A stretch of DNA of 64,000 bases from Massilia sp. 9096 (GTDB lineage: Bacteria > Pseudomonadota > Gammaproteobacteria > Burkholderiales > Burkholderiaceae_D), in assembly GCF_000745265.1 (NCBI RefSeq), contig NZ_JQNN01000001.1:3658001-3722000 (forward strand), read 5' to 3'. A program made the translations under genes and the position numbers. Below the pieces are notes generated by a model. It worked only from the letters and a program-made list of their open reading frames with translations. It was not told where the DNA came from and searched no databases. Shown piece after piece: positions 9,639-18,840 of this stretch (position 1 is its first letter; each line of letters begins with the position of its first letter).

Positions 9639-10184
9639 TTAGTGACACTTGAAATAGTCGAAAGGCTCGCGGCAATCGAGGCACTGATACAGCGCCTTGC
9701 AGGGCGTGGAGCCGAACTGGCTGGTGAGCCGGGTGTGGACCGAGCCGCAGTGCGGACAGGCGACTTCGGGCTGGCGGATCGCATGGCGTTTGACGCCTTT
9801 CGATAGGCCGCTGATGTCGATCACCTGCTGCACCGGCGGTGCGATGCCGTAGCCCGTCAGGGCGGCCTTGCCGGCGTCGCTCATCCAGTCGGTGGTCCAG
9901 GCCGGCGCGAGCCGCTCGAGCACGCGCACGCGCGTGAGCCCGCGCGCGCGCAAGGCCTGCTCGACGTCCTCGGCGATGACCTGCATGGCCGGGCAGCCGG
10001 AGTACGTCGGCGTGATGGTCACGGCGACCTCGCCGCTGGCCGCGTCGACGGCGACGTCGCGCACGATGCCCAGGTCGACCACGGAGATCACCGGGATCTC
10101 GGGATCGGGCACTTCGTTCAGCCAGGCCCAGACCTGTTCCACCGTCGGCATGTCCGTCAGCGGCGGCGCATCCATGGTGCTCAT
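9639..10184 (-). CDS. paaD: epoxidase assembly protein PaaD
   Basis: The 181-residue protein has a MIP18/DUF59 domain (VPDPEIPVISVVDLGIVRD near residues 25-45, TPTYSGCPAM near 58). A C-terminal cysteine cluster follows (ACPHCGSVHTR, then CKALYQCLDC and a final KCH). PaaD is thought to mature the iron centres of the PaaABCE epoxidase. The start is not settled: ATG 10184 is given here, but ATG 10196 is in frame, overlaps the end of paaC by 7 bases and fits translational coupling. Confidence 0.9.
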   Translation of the reverse strand: MSTMDAPPLTDMPTVEQVWAWLNEVPDPEIPVISVVDLGIVRDVAVDAASGEVAVTITPTYSGCPAMQVIAEDVEQALRARGLTRVRVLERLAPAWTTDWMSDAGKAALTGYGIAPPVQQVIDISGLSKGVKRHAIRQPEVACPHCGSVHTRLTSQFGSTPCKALYQCLDCREPFDYFKCH

Positions 10185-10189
10185 GGCGA

Positions 10190-10957
10190 TTACCATTCGA
10201 CGCCTGGATAGGCGCGCTGGAGGAACTGCATCTCGGCCAGCACGTAGCCGAGGCGCTCGCCGTGCCTTCCCTGCTTGCCGCCGCGCTGCATGAAGGCATC
10301 CGGCGACGGCATCGTCAAGGTCGCTTCCTCCAGCACTTCGCCCACGTGCTGCAAAAAGGCCTCGCGCAGCGGTTCGGCGGCCGGGGCCACGCCCTGCTCG
10401 ACCATCGTCAGGTCGACCGCATCGTAGAGGAAGGCTTCGCCGGTATAGGTCCAGAGCTCGTCGACGGCGGCCTGCATCTTGGCGTGGCTGATATCGCTGC
10501 CGTCTCCCAGGCGCACGACCAGGTCGCCGCTGCGGCGCAGGTGGTAGGTCACTTCCTTGATCGATTTCTCGGCGATGCCGGCAATGCGCACATCGCTCGA
10601 GCCGAGCAGGCCGCGCATCAGGAAGTAGTGCCAGGTGTCGAAGAAGAACTGGCGCGCCATGACCATCGCGTAATCGCCGTTGGGCTGCTCGACCAGCAGC
10701 AGGTTGCGGAATTCGCGCGTGTCGCGCAGGTAGGCCAGGCGGTCCTCGTCGCGGCCGCGGTCTTCGAGTTCGCCGGCATAGCTCAGCCACATCCGGGTCT
10801 GGCCGAGCAGGTCGAGCGCGACGTTGGTCAGCGCCATGTCTTCCTCGAGCGCGGGGCCCTTGCCGCACAGCTGGGACAGCTGCTGGGACAGGATCAGTGC
10901 GCTGTCGCCCTGGCGCAAAAGGTATTCGAACTTTGCGTCGTCCATGGCGCCGCTCAC
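10190..10957 (-). CDS. paaC: phenylacetyl-CoA epoxidase structural subunit PaaC
   Basis: A 255-residue ferritin-fold protein (FEYLLRQGDSALILSQQLS near the start, FFFDTWHYFLMRGL in the middle). PaaC is the non-catalytic partner of PaaA in the heterotetrameric core of the epoxidase and has lost the di-iron ligand set. The start overlaps the stop of paaB by 4 bases (ATGA), so the two are translationally coupled. Confidence 0.95.
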   Translation of the reverse strand: MSGAMDDAKFEYLLRQGDSALILSQQLSQLCGKGPALEEDMALTNVALDLLGQTRMWLSYAGELEDRGRDEDRLAYLRDTREFRNLLLVEQPNGDYAMVMARQFFFDTWHYFLMRGLLGSSDVRIAGIAEKSIKEVTYHLRRSGDLVVRLGDGSDISHAKMQAAVDELWTYTGEAFLYDAVDLTMVEQGVAPAAEPLREAFLQHVGEVLEEATLTMPSPDAFMQRGGKQGRHGERLGYVLAEMQFLQRAYPGVEW

Positions 10958-11238
10958 AGGTTCTTGACTTCTTCCGGCATCGGGAAGAAGGTCGGGTGGC
11001 GGTAGACCTTGCTGTTGGACGGCTCGAACAGCGCGTCCTTGTCGGCCGGGCTTGAGGCGACGATGTCGGCCGCCTTCACGACCCAGATCGACACGCCTTC
11101 GTTGCGCCGGGTGTAGACGTCGCGCGCGTTGTTGATCGCCATCTCGGCGTCCGGCGCATGCAGGCTGCCCACGTGTTTATGGGCGAGGCCGTGCTGGCTG
11201 CGGATGAAAACCTCCCACAGCGGCCATTCTTTGCTCAT
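10954..11238 (-). CDS. paaB: phenylacetyl-CoA epoxidase subunit PaaB
   Basis: The 94-residue protein has the usual PaaB length and signature (WEVFIRSQHGLAHKHVGSLH, then DAEMAINNARDVYTRRNEG). PaaB is a small subunit of the epoxidase complex thought to bridge the PaaAC core. It lies 49 bases after paaA and overlaps paaC by 4 bases. Confidence 0.95.
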   Translation of the reverse strand: MSKEWPLWEVFIRSQHGLAHKHVGSLHAPDAEMAINNARDVYTRRNEGVSIWVVKAADIVASSPADKDALFEPSNSKVYRHPTFFPMPEEVKNL

Positions 11239-11287
11239 TGTCGTCTCCGTATTTTTCTTGTGCGGCTTGCTTCTTGTGCGGCTTGGC

Positions 11288-12274
11288 TTATGCAGCCTGC
11301 TTCGCGGCCTGCTTGTCGGCGTAGGCGTTCAGCGCATCGCGGAACCAGGCGCCGTCTTCATAGGCTTGTACGCGCGTGCGCAGGCGCTCGCGGTTGCACG
11401 GGCCGTTGCCCTTCAGGACGTCCTGGAATTCGGTCCAGTCGATGGCGCCGAAGTCGTAGTGGCCACGCTCGGCATTCCACTTCAGATCCGGGTCGGGGAT
11501 GGCCAGGCCGAGGAATTCGGCTTGCGGCACGGTCTGGTCGACCATGCGCTGGCGCAGCTCGTCGTTCGAGAACAGCTTGATGCGCCACTGGGCCGACTGC
11601 GCGCTGTTGACCGATTCGGCATCCGACGGGCCGAACATCATCAAGGAAGGCCACCACCAGCGGTTCAGTGCATCCTGGGCCATCGCCTTTTGCTCGGGCG
11701 AGCCCTGGGCCAGCTTCATCATCAAGTCGTAGCCCTGGCGCGCGTGGAAGGATTCTTCCTTGCAGACGCGCACCATCGCACGCGCATACGGGCCATACGA
11801 GCAGCGGCACAGCGGGATCTGGTTGATGATGGCGGCGCCGTCGACCAGCCAGCCGATCGCGCCGATGTCGGCCCAGCTCAAGGTCGGGTAGTTGAAGATG
11901 CTCGAGTACTTGGCCTTGCCGGCATGCAGGGCCTCGAGCAGTTCGTCGCGCGAGACGCCCAGGGTTTCGGCTGCGCTATACAAGTACAGGCCGTGGCCGG
12001 CCTCGTCCTGGATCTTGGCCAGCAGGATCGATTTACGTTTGAGCGTCGGCGCACGCGTGACCCAGTTGCCTTCGGGTAGCTGGCCGACGATCTCGGAATG
12101 CGCATGCTGGGAAATCTGGCGGATCAGGGTCTTGCGGTAGGCCTCGGGCATCCAGTCCTTCGGCTCGATCCTGACGCCGGCGTCGACGCGCGCCTGGAAG
12201 GCCTGCTCCTCGGCGCTCATGTCGGCGGCGGTTTGTACTCGCTTCAGGCCGGTGTCGACCATTTGGGCATACAT
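11288..12274 (-). CDS. paaA: phenylacetyl-CoA epoxidase catalytic subunit PaaA
   Basis: The 328-residue ferritin-like protein carries the two carboxylate/His ligand sets expected for a di-iron oxygenase: [11 protein letters not shown] near residue 90 and [15 protein letters not shown] near 170. It forms the 1,2-epoxide of phenylacetyl-CoA with O2 and PaaE electrons. It is the first gene of the operon, with GGAGACAGCC before the ATG. The divergent paaX begins 53 bases away, and the shared space holds the control sites. Confidence 0.96.
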   Translation of the reverse strand: MYAQMVDTGLKRVQTAADMSAEEQAFQARVDAGVRIEPKDWMPEAYRKTLIRQISQHAHSEIVGQLPEGNWVTRAPTLKRKSILLAKIQDEAGHGLYLYSAAETLGVSRDELLEALHAGKAKYSSIFNYPTLSWADIGAIGWLVDGAAIINQIPLCRCSYGPYARAMVRVCKEESFHARQGYDLMMKLAQGSPEQKAMAQDALNRWWWPSLMMFGPSDAESVNSAQSAQWRIKLFSNDELRQRMVDQTVPQAEFLGLAIPDPDLKWNAERGHYDFGAIDWTEFQDVLKGNGPCNRERLRTRVQAYEDGAWFRDALNAYADKQAAKQAA

Positions 12275-12326
12275 GGCTGTCTCCGTTGTGTTCTGTTTGA
12301 ATCCATAATACGATACAAAAAACGCG

Positions 12327-13304
12327 ATGTATAGCGATATCTTGAATCATATCGAGGCCCAACAAATCATTAAAACCGAACACATTCTCAGCAGTAACCG
12401 ATGGCTCGATCAGGCCCTGCAGGCCGATCCGCCGCGCGCCAAGTCGCTGGTAATGACGATCTTCGGCGACGCCATCGTCCCGCACGGCGCGCGCCTGTGG
12501 CTGGGCAGCCTGATCGAACTGGTCGAGCCGCTCGGCGTGACCGACCGCCTGGTGCGCACCAGCGTGTTCCGCCTGGTGCAGGACGGCTGGCTGGTCGCGA
12601 GCCGCGAGGGCCGGCGCAGCAGCTACGCGCTCGCGCCCGAGGCCGGGCCGCGCTTCGCGCGCGCGAACCACCGCATCTACGCGCCGCCGGGCCTGGACTG
12701 GGACGGCCGCTGGACCTTGCTGCTGGCGCCCAACGGCAGCATCGACGCCGGTTTGCGCGCCGCCGTGCGCAAGGAACTCGAGTGGGAGGGTTATGCGATG
12801 CTGGCGCCCGGCCTGCTGGCCCATCCGGCCGGCGACGCCGGCAGCCTGGCCGAGATCCTCGCGCGCGTGGATGGCGCCGGCAAGATTTTTGTCTGCAGCG
12901 CGGCCGAGCTGCCGGGCGTCGGCGCGCGTCCGCTCGGCGAGCTGGTGCGCGAGGGCTGGAACCTGGACGGCGTCGTGCAAGGCTACCGCCGCTTCATCGA
13001 CGATTTCACGCCGTTGCGGGCGCTGCTGCAAGAAGGCGAAACACCGGCGCCGCAGGCGGCGTTCGCGATGCGCAGCCTGCTGATTCATGCCTACCGCCGG
13101 GTGCAATTGCACGACCCGATGCTGCCGCTGGCGCTGCTGCCCCAGCCGTGGCCGGGCTCGGATGCGTATGCGCTGGCGCAGGCGATCTACCGCTTGGTGT
13201 GGGCGCCGGCCGAGCGGCATCTGATGGAGGTTCTGCGGCGCGAGGACGCTGATGCGCCGCAAGCCGACGCCGCTTTCGAAGCGCGTTTTGGCGGCTTGCG
13301 CTGA
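12327..13304 (+). CDS. paaX: phenylacetate operon repressor PaaX
   Basis: The 325-residue protein aligns by eye with E. coli PaaX from [15 protein letters not shown] on, including the winged-helix part [15 protein letters not shown] and the following DGRWTLLL segment. PaaX represses the paa promoters and is released by phenylacetyl-CoA. The start is uncertain. ATG 12327 has no ribosome site, adds roughly 15 residues to the E. coli N-terminus, and an inverted repeat (12335-12354) lies inside its first codons. TTG 12342 is the only other in-frame choice. It could be leaderless. Confidence 0.92.
   Translation: MYSDILNHIEAQQIIKTEHILSSNRWLDQALQADPPRAKSLVMTIFGDAIVPHGARLWLGSLIELVEPLGVTDRLVRTSVFRLVQDGWLVASREGRRSSYALAPEAGPRFARANHRIYAPPGLDWDGRWTLLLAPNGSIDAGLRAAVRKELEWEGYAMLAPGLLAHPAGDAGSLAEILARVDGAGKIFVCSAAELPGVGARPLGELVREGWNLDGVVQGYRRFIDDFTPLRALLQEGETPAPQAAFAMRSLLIHAYRRVQLHDPMLPLALLPQPWPGSDAYALAQAIYRLVWAPAERHLMEVLRREDADAPQADAAFEARFGGLR
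12335..12354. promoter_or_regulatory. inverted repeat, candidate PaaX operator
   Basis: CGATAT-cttgaatc-ATATCG has perfect 6-bp arms and an 8-base spacer containing GAATC. A weaker repeat, ATACA (12313-12317) and TGTAT (12328-12332), lies just upstream. Both sit between paaA and the body of paaX, where a repressor would control both directions. PaaX binding is inferred from position only. Confidence 0.4.
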
Positions 13305-13310
13305 GCGGGC

Positions 13311-13571
13311 TCAGCAATCCTTGTTGCCGGCCAGCTGAGCCGCCGCCATCGGCTGGCGAATGCGATCCACCGCCAGCTCCACGTCCAGCCCCGGCCAGTA
13401 CACGCAGGCCACGCCGACCGCCTCGATGCGGCACAGCTGGGCCACGGTCGCGTGCTCGAACCAGGGAAACAATGCAAACGGCAGGTACAGCTCCTCCTCG
13501 CGCCAGCGCAGCCAGAAGCCGTGCCGGTGGATGCTGGTGACTTCCGCCTGCGCCAAACGAATCTTTGCCAT
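13311..13571 (-). CDS. DUF2442 domain protein
   Basis: The 86-residue protein looks like a DUF2442 member (VTSIHRHGFWLRWREEELYLPFALFPWFEHA, residues 12-42, read as short pieces). Some family members are found beside toxin-antitoxin-type DUF4160 genes; no such partner is visible here. GGAGGAGACCG stands before the ATG. It converges with paaX, 6 bases apart. Function unknown. Confidence 0.8.
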   Translation of the reverse strand: MAKIRLAQAEVTSIHRHGFWLRWREEELYLPFALFPWFEHATVAQLCRIEAVGVACVYWPGLDVELAVDRIRQPMAAAQLAGNKDC

Positions 13572-13728
13572 CGGTCTCCTCCCTGCCGCATCGACAACCG
13601 TTGCGGCCGAGCACGAAAGGTAGCAAAAGCATCATGCGCCCTGTTTGAGCTGGAGCAGACTATGTTTTTAGGGCGAAAAATGCGGTTATGATGCACGCCT
13701 CACCACCCCCCAAAAAACAGGACACAAA

Positions 13729-14862
13729 ATGTCTAGCATCAAGATCAGCAGCCAGTTCGACGCTGGCGCCATCGAGATCGTGAACGCCACCAGCGCCAGC
13801 GCCATCGACCTGAACATCCGCAAGGATTCCGCCGCCGACATCATCCAGTGGTTCTACTTCCGCCTGCAGGGTGCGCAAGGCGAGCCCTGCACGATGCGCC
13901 TGCTCAACGCCGGCCAGTCGGCCTACCCGAAGGGCTGGGAAGACTACAACGCGATGGCCAGCTACGACCGCATCAACTGGTTCCGCGTGCCGACCAGCTT
14001 CGACGGCGCGGTGCTCACGATCGAGCACACCCCGGCCATGGACAGCGTCTACTACGCCTACTTCGAGCCGTATTCGTGGGAGCGCCACCTGGAGCTGCTC
14101 GACCGCGCCCAGCTGTCCGAGCACGTGCGCATGGTCGACCTCGGCTCGACGCTCGACGGCCGCGACCTGAACATGCTGGTCGTCGGCGAGCCGGCCGAAG
14201 GCAAGAAGAAAGTGTGGGTGATCGCGCGCCAGCATCCGGGCGAAACGATGGCCGAGTGGTTCGTCGAAGGCATGCTGGACGCCCTGCTCGACCCGGCCCA
14301 TCCGTTCGGCCGCCAGCTGCTGAAGGAATCCGTGCTGTACGTGGTGCCGAACATGAACCCGGACGGCTCGGTGCGCGGCAACCTGCGCACCAATGCCGCC
14401 GGCGCCAACCTGAACCGCGAATGGTTCAACCCGACCATGGAGCGCAGCCCGGAAGTGTTCCTGGTGCGCCAGAAGATGCATGAGATCGGCGTCGACATGT
14501 GCCTGGACGTGCACGGCGACGAAGGCCTGCCCTACGTGTTCGTGGCCGGCTCCGGCGCCCTGCCGGCCTTCACGCCCGAGCAGGCGGCAGCGGAAAAGAC
14601 CTTCGCCGAGAACTTCATGATCGCCAGCCCGGACTTCCAGACGGAATACGGCTACCCGGACGCGCCGTTCACCGACGAAGTGCTGAGCATGGGCTCGCCC
14701 TACATCACGCACGCCTTCGGCTGCCTGTCGCTGACGCTGGAACTGCCGTTCAAGGACAACGCCAACGACCCCGATCCGGTCGTCGGCTGGGATGGCGCAC
14801 GCAGCGCGCGCCTGGGCGCCGCCGTGCTGCAGCCGATGCTGCAGGCGATCCGCAAGATCTAA
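13729..14862 (+). CDS. M14-family cytosolic metallocarboxypeptidase
   Basis: The 377-residue protein has an N-terminal beta-sandwich (about 1-125) as in Nna1/CCP-like carboxypeptidases and a C-terminal zinc peptidase domain. Visible active-site parts are H169 and E172 (QHPGETMAEW), a substrate-binding PNMNPDGSVRGNLRTN segment near 205-220, H262 (DVHGDEGLPYVF) and the likely catalytic E338 (TLELPF). No signal peptide, so it is cytoplasmic. It removes C-terminal residues of peptides or proteins; the bacterial substrate is not known. AGGACACAAA stands before the ATG. Confidence 0.92.
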   Translation: MSSIKISSQFDAGAIEIVNATSASAIDLNIRKDSAADIIQWFYFRLQGAQGEPCTMRLLNAGQSAYPKGWEDYNAMASYDRINWFRVPTSFDGAVLTIEHTPAMDSVYYAYFEPYSWERHLELLDRAQLSEHVRMVDLGSTLDGRDLNMLVVGEPAEGKKKVWVIARQHPGETMAEWFVEGMLDALLDPAHPFGRQLLKESVLYVVPNMNPDGSVRGNLRTNAAGANLNREWFNPTMERSPEVFLVRQKMHEIGVDMCLDVHGDEGLPYVFVAGSGALPAFTPEQAAAEKTFAENFMIASPDFQTEYGYPDAPFTDEVLSMGSPYITHAFGCLSLTLELPFKDNANDPDPVVGWDGARSARLGAAVLQPMLQAIRKI

Positions 14863-14940
14863 GCGCGTTCCTGCCCACGCGCGCGCGGACGGGTACGCGT
14901 GCGTCACGCCCGCGCCTGCCCGGAACCCGCGCAGCGTTCG

Positions 14941-14968
14941 CCCTGTCAAAACCTGGCGTTTGACAGGG
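14941..14968 (+). promoter_or_regulatory. strong hairpin next to a ribosome site
   Basis: CCCTGTCAAA and TTTGACAGGG form a perfect 10-bp stem with an 8-base loop, and the G run that must serve as ribosome site for the ATG at 14976 begins in the 3' arm. No T run follows, so this is more likely a translation-control or mRNA-end structure than an intrinsic terminator. Confidence 0.45.
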
Positions 14969-14975
14969 GGCGGAC

Positions 14976-15812
14976 ATGGATGAGTGGATTGATCGCGTCG
15001 GAAAAGTGTATCGGCCGGGCGAAAGTCCCGGCCCGGGCGAAGCACCGCCATCCGGCCTGGCGCTCGGCGACGCCTGGTTCTGGCACGGCGACCAGACCTT
15101 GCTGCACGAACTGGTCAACCATCCCCATATCGCGCCCGGCCACGCCGCAATCCGGCTGCTCGGCTTCAACGGCGGCCGCCTCAACGAGTACATCGGCGAC
15201 GGCGTCTTCGCCGGCGTGATCCGCATGCACCTGGTGCCGGGCATTCGCTTCAGCGAGTTTTACCTGGGCGGCTTCGCCAACGAGGCCTTCGAGCACAACC
15301 TGGCCCTGCTCGACGATTGCATGCACGCGCATACGCCCGCCGACTGTTTTTCCGCCGAGCGGCTCGACCTGCTGCTGTATCACATCTTCGAGGGCTTGAG
15401 CGGCATCATCCGCACCATCCGCTGGACCTACCGCAAGACGACATGGCAGCAGCCGGTGTTCCTGAATGGCTACGATTATCCGGTGCCCGATGGCCGCGGC
15501 TTCGTCAGCACGCACGGCGGTCCGGTGACGGGCGTGATGGACGAGGCCCACGTCGATCCGGACCCGGACTTCCGCCGCGAGATCATGCGGCGCTTGATCG
15601 ACGCCATCAACGACGAAGTGCTGGCGGGCTTTCACGCGCCGCTCGAGCGCGTGTTCCACATCGACAGCCGCGGCACGCTGGCGGACAGCGGCCCCGGCTA
15701 CCTGGACGACTGGGACAACGAGATCTACCCCAGCGCGCAAGGATTCCGCAAGATCCTGGAGCGCGCCTGGCTGCCCAGGCTGCGCCCCTTCGGGATCGTT
15801 ACAGGAAAGTGA
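14976..15812 (+). CDS. uncharacterised protein, possible SGNH-like hydrolase
   Basis: A 278-residue protein without signal peptide. I do not recognise the family with certainty. The C-terminal pattern HIDSRGTLADSG...DWDNEIYPSAQGFRKI (residues about 222-262) resembles the Asp/His end of SGNH-type hydrolases. An N-terminal nucleophile block of the usual GDS form is not obvious; LALGDAWFWHGD near residue 30 is the nearest match. GFNGGRLNEYIGDGVFAGVI near 60 is a further conserved-looking block. It follows the M14 gene by 113 bases, and its ribosome site lies in a hairpin. Its stop codon overlaps the end of convergent nfsB by 14 bases. Confidence 0.6.
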   Translation: MDEWIDRVGKVYRPGESPGPGEAPPSGLALGDAWFWHGDQTLLHELVNHPHIAPGHAAIRLLGFNGGRLNEYIGDGVFAGVIRMHLVPGIRFSEFYLGGFANEAFEHNLALLDDCMHAHTPADCFSAERLDLLLYHIFEGLSGIIRTIRWTYRKTTWQQPVFLNGYDYPVPDGRGFVSTHGGPVTGVMDEAHVDPDPDFRREIMRRLIDAINDEVLAGFHAPLERVFHIDSRGTLADSGPGYLDDWDNEIYPSAQGFRKILERAWLPRLRPFGIVTGK

Positions 15813-16452
15813 AGACCTGCTCTTGCGGCAGGCGCGACTTCGGCAGCTTGGCGTTGAAGTCGCTTTCGGCATGGTAGCCGAGCGCCAGCAGCACCAGGCT
15901 CGACAGGCCCTTCTCATGCAGGCCGAGTTCGGTGTCCAGCGCAGCCACGTCGATGCCTTCCATCGGGGTACTGTCGACGCCGACCGCGGCGGCGGCCGTC
16001 ATCGCATTGGCCAGGGCGATGTAGGTCTGCTTTTCGTACCACTGCGGCAGGTCTTTCAGCGTGTAGCGGTGCAGGTTGGTGAAATGCAGGCGGCCCTTCG
16101 CGGTACCGGCCTTGGCGGCTTCGTCGGCGAAGCGGCCGTCGCGGTCTTCCTGCTCGAGCAGGCGATCCAGGTGGCCGCCTTCGGTGTCGACGCGGGTGCA
16201 GAACAGGATCACGTGCGAGGCGTCACGCACTTTCGATTCGTTGAAGCTGTAGCCGCCCTGCACGCCCTTGGCCAGGCGCGCCTTGCCTTCCGGGGTGCTG
16301 GCGACGATGAAGTGCCACGGCTGCGAGTTGACCGACGACGGGCTGTTGCGGATCACTTCATAGATCTGCTGCATGACCTCGTCCGGGATGCGGCGGTTGG
16401 TGTCATAGGCCTTGGCGGTATAGCGTTGTTTCGCGGTGGCGACGATGTCCAT
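15799..16452 (-). CDS. nfsB: oxygen-insensitive nitroreductase NfsB-type
   Basis: The 217-residue protein has the length of E. coli NfsB and matches it along its whole length by memory: SPSSVNSQPWHFIVASTPEGKARL near residues 37-60, DASHVILFC near 78, the EDRDGRF block near 102, and LPKSRLPQ near the end. It is an FMN flavoprotein that reduces nitroaromatics and quinones with NAD(P)H as a homodimer. AAAGGAAACC lies before the start. A CTGTCTATACAG palindrome lies 17 bases upstream, over the likely -10. Confidence 0.93.
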   Translation of the reverse strand: MDIVATAKQRYTAKAYDTNRRIPDEVMQQIYEVIRNSPSSVNSQPWHFIVASTPEGKARLAKGVQGGYSFNESKVRDASHVILFCTRVDTEGGHLDRLLEQEDRDGRFADEAAKAGTAKGRLHFTNLHRYTLKDLPQWYEKQTYIALANAMTAAAAVGVDSTPMEGIDVAALDTELGLHEKGLSSLVLLALGYHAESDFNAKLPKSRLPQEQVFTFL

Positions 16453-16468
16453 ATTGGTTTCCTTTGAG

Positions 16469-16480
16469 CTGTCTATACAG
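16469..16480. promoter_or_regulatory. palindrome in the nfsB promoter
   Basis: Read towards nfsB this is CTGT-ATAG-ACAG, and TATAGA in its centre would serve as -10. The ten-base core TGTATAGACA is identical to the core of the HutC-type operator before hutU. A regulator site is likely from its position; which regulator is open. Confidence 0.4.
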
Positions 16481-16730
16481 TGGCATTGCGTTTTAATGAA
16501 ATGCCTAGCCGGACATTATTGCAGGAACTCGACATTCGCGTGCGAGGCGACCCCGTTCGCTTTGGCGCGCCACGATCGCCTTCGGTAGCGCTTTAGTTGT
16601 AAATATGCCACAGCTTCTGGAGGGCTCGGTTTGGTAGTTGCCGCTGCGCAAATTTCCTCAGTGCACAAAATGATATTCATGGAATTGCTTCTTAGCTACT
16701 TCCATCGATTCTCATTTTGCAGAGGACGTA

Positions 16731-17810
16731 ATGATGAAAAAGATTCCCTTGTGCACTGCCCTGATCCTGAGCGTGCTCGCGTCAAGCAGTGCGCTTGCGC
16801 AATCGGCGGACCCGAAATCGAAAGTCGACGTGTACGGCATCATCGACGTGCTGTTCGGGCCGACCACCAACGTCACAAAGGACAAAGGGACGGTCTGGCG
16901 CGTCAGCTCGAGCGGCGAAAACGTCTCGCGCCTGGGCTTTCGCGGCAGCGAGGAGATCGCCGATGGCCTGAAAGCGGTCTACCAGCTCGAAATGGGCATC
17001 GGCGTCGATACCGGCACGCCCGACAGCCCGCTGTTCAAGCGCCAGTCCAACGTCGGCCTCGAGGGCCGCTATGGGCGCCTGGTGATGGGCCGTTCGTTCA
17101 CCTCGGTGTACGACTTCATGCTGCCCTACGATCCGATGGGCTACGCGCCGTTCTACTCCTGGGCCCCGACCGGCAACGCCAGCGGCGCCAGCAAGTACGG
17201 CATGACGACCGGCTTCGACAACATCATCAAGTACACCGGCAAGATCGGCGACCTGAGCTTCGGGATGAACTACGGCGCAGGCGAACAGTCGGGCTCGACC
17301 GGCGACGGGGCCAAGGGCGCCGTCACCGCCAATTACGTCATGGGGCCGTTCTCGATGGTCGGCGCCTACGAGCGCGAAAACGGCACCAAGACCGCCGCCG
17401 ACGTGCGCGACGTCACCAATGTGGCGCACGTCGGCGCCATGTATAACAGCGGCAAGTGGAAAGTGCAGGCCGCGGCGCGCGACTACAAGCTGCGCGCCGC
17501 CAAGGCCGGCACACCGGACGTGCGTGCGCGCCTGTACTGGGCCGGCGTGAGCTACCTGATCCTGCAGAACGTCACGCTGACCGGCGCGGCCTACTACCAG
17601 GACGTGCGCAACGTCGCGGCCAATCTCGATGCCGACCCGGTCATGGTCGTCGGCCGCATCCGCTATGCGATCGGCAAGCGCACCGACTTGTATGCGCTGG
17701 CGGCCTATGCCAAGGCCAAGCACGGCCAGCTGGTCAGCCTGTCGCGCGACGATGCCGGTTTCGACAGCAAGCAGAAGAACGTGTCGGTCGGCATCCAGGT
17801 ACGCTTCTAG
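16731..17810 (+). CDS. outer-membrane porin (Gram-negative porin, OmpC-like)
   Basis: The 359-residue protein starts with a signal peptide (residues 1-23, cleavage after ALA-Q) and ends in phenylalanine after alternating beta-strand residues (VSVGIQVRF), as outer-membrane barrels do. KVDVYGIIDVLFG and SRLGFRGSEEIADGLKAVYQ are typical of the trimeric betaproteobacterial porins. It lets small solutes diffuse across the outer membrane. AGAGGACGTA lies before a double ATG (16731/16734). Upstream 278 bases carry no gene. It converges with the tautomerase gene and shares CTAG at the two stops. Confidence 0.94.
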   Translation: MMKKIPLCTALILSVLASSSALAQSADPKSKVDVYGIIDVLFGPTTNVTKDKGTVWRVSSSGENVSRLGFRGSEEIADGLKAVYQLEMGIGVDTGTPDSPLFKRQSNVGLEGRYGRLVMGRSFTSVYDFMLPYDPMGYAPFYSWAPTGNASGASKYGMTTGFDNIIKYTGKIGDLSFGMNYGAGEQSGSTGDGAKGAVTANYVMGPFSMVGAYERENGTKTAADVRDVTNVAHVGAMYNSGKWKVQAAARDYKLRAAKAGTPDVRARLYWAGVSYLILQNVTLTGAAYYQDVRNVAANLDADPVMVVGRIRYAIGKRTDLYALAAYAKAKHGQLVSLSRDDAGFDSKQKNVSVGIQVRF

Positions 17811-18031
17811 GCGCGACCCGGTTTGGGCGGCAGGCCCATCTTCTCGAGGGTCAGCGTCTCGTCGGCGCGGCCCCAGCCGCCGTCGGCGACTTCCTCGACC
17901 AGCACCATCGAATACGGCCGCACGCCTTCGCCGAAGTACTCGACGAACATGGCGGTGGTGCGATGGATGATCTCTTCCTTGCGTGCGTGGTCGAGGATCC
18001 CTTCGGGGAATTTGAAGTTTGCGAATGGCAT
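17807..18031 (-). CDS. 4-oxalocrotonate tautomerase family protein
   Basis: A 74-residue protein that begins MPFANFKFPEG; after removal of Met, Pro1 is the catalytic base of this fold. Length and the AMFVEYFGEGVRPYSMVLVEEV core fit the small tautomerases that act as hexamers or similar. CAGGAGCACACC stands before the ATG. It follows an SDR gene by 40 bases on the same strand and is probably in its operon. Substrate unknown. Confidence 0.88.
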   Translation of the reverse strand: MPFANFKFPEGILDHARKEEIIHRTTAMFVEYFGEGVRPYSMVLVEEVADGGWGRADETLTLEKMGLPPKPGRA

Positions 18032-18071
18032 GGTGTGCTCCTGGTTGTGGTGAAAGATGTTTGACCGACGA

Positions 18072-18812
<741 letters not shown>

Positions 18813-18840
18813 GTTGATCTCCTGTTGTGTACATGACGAT

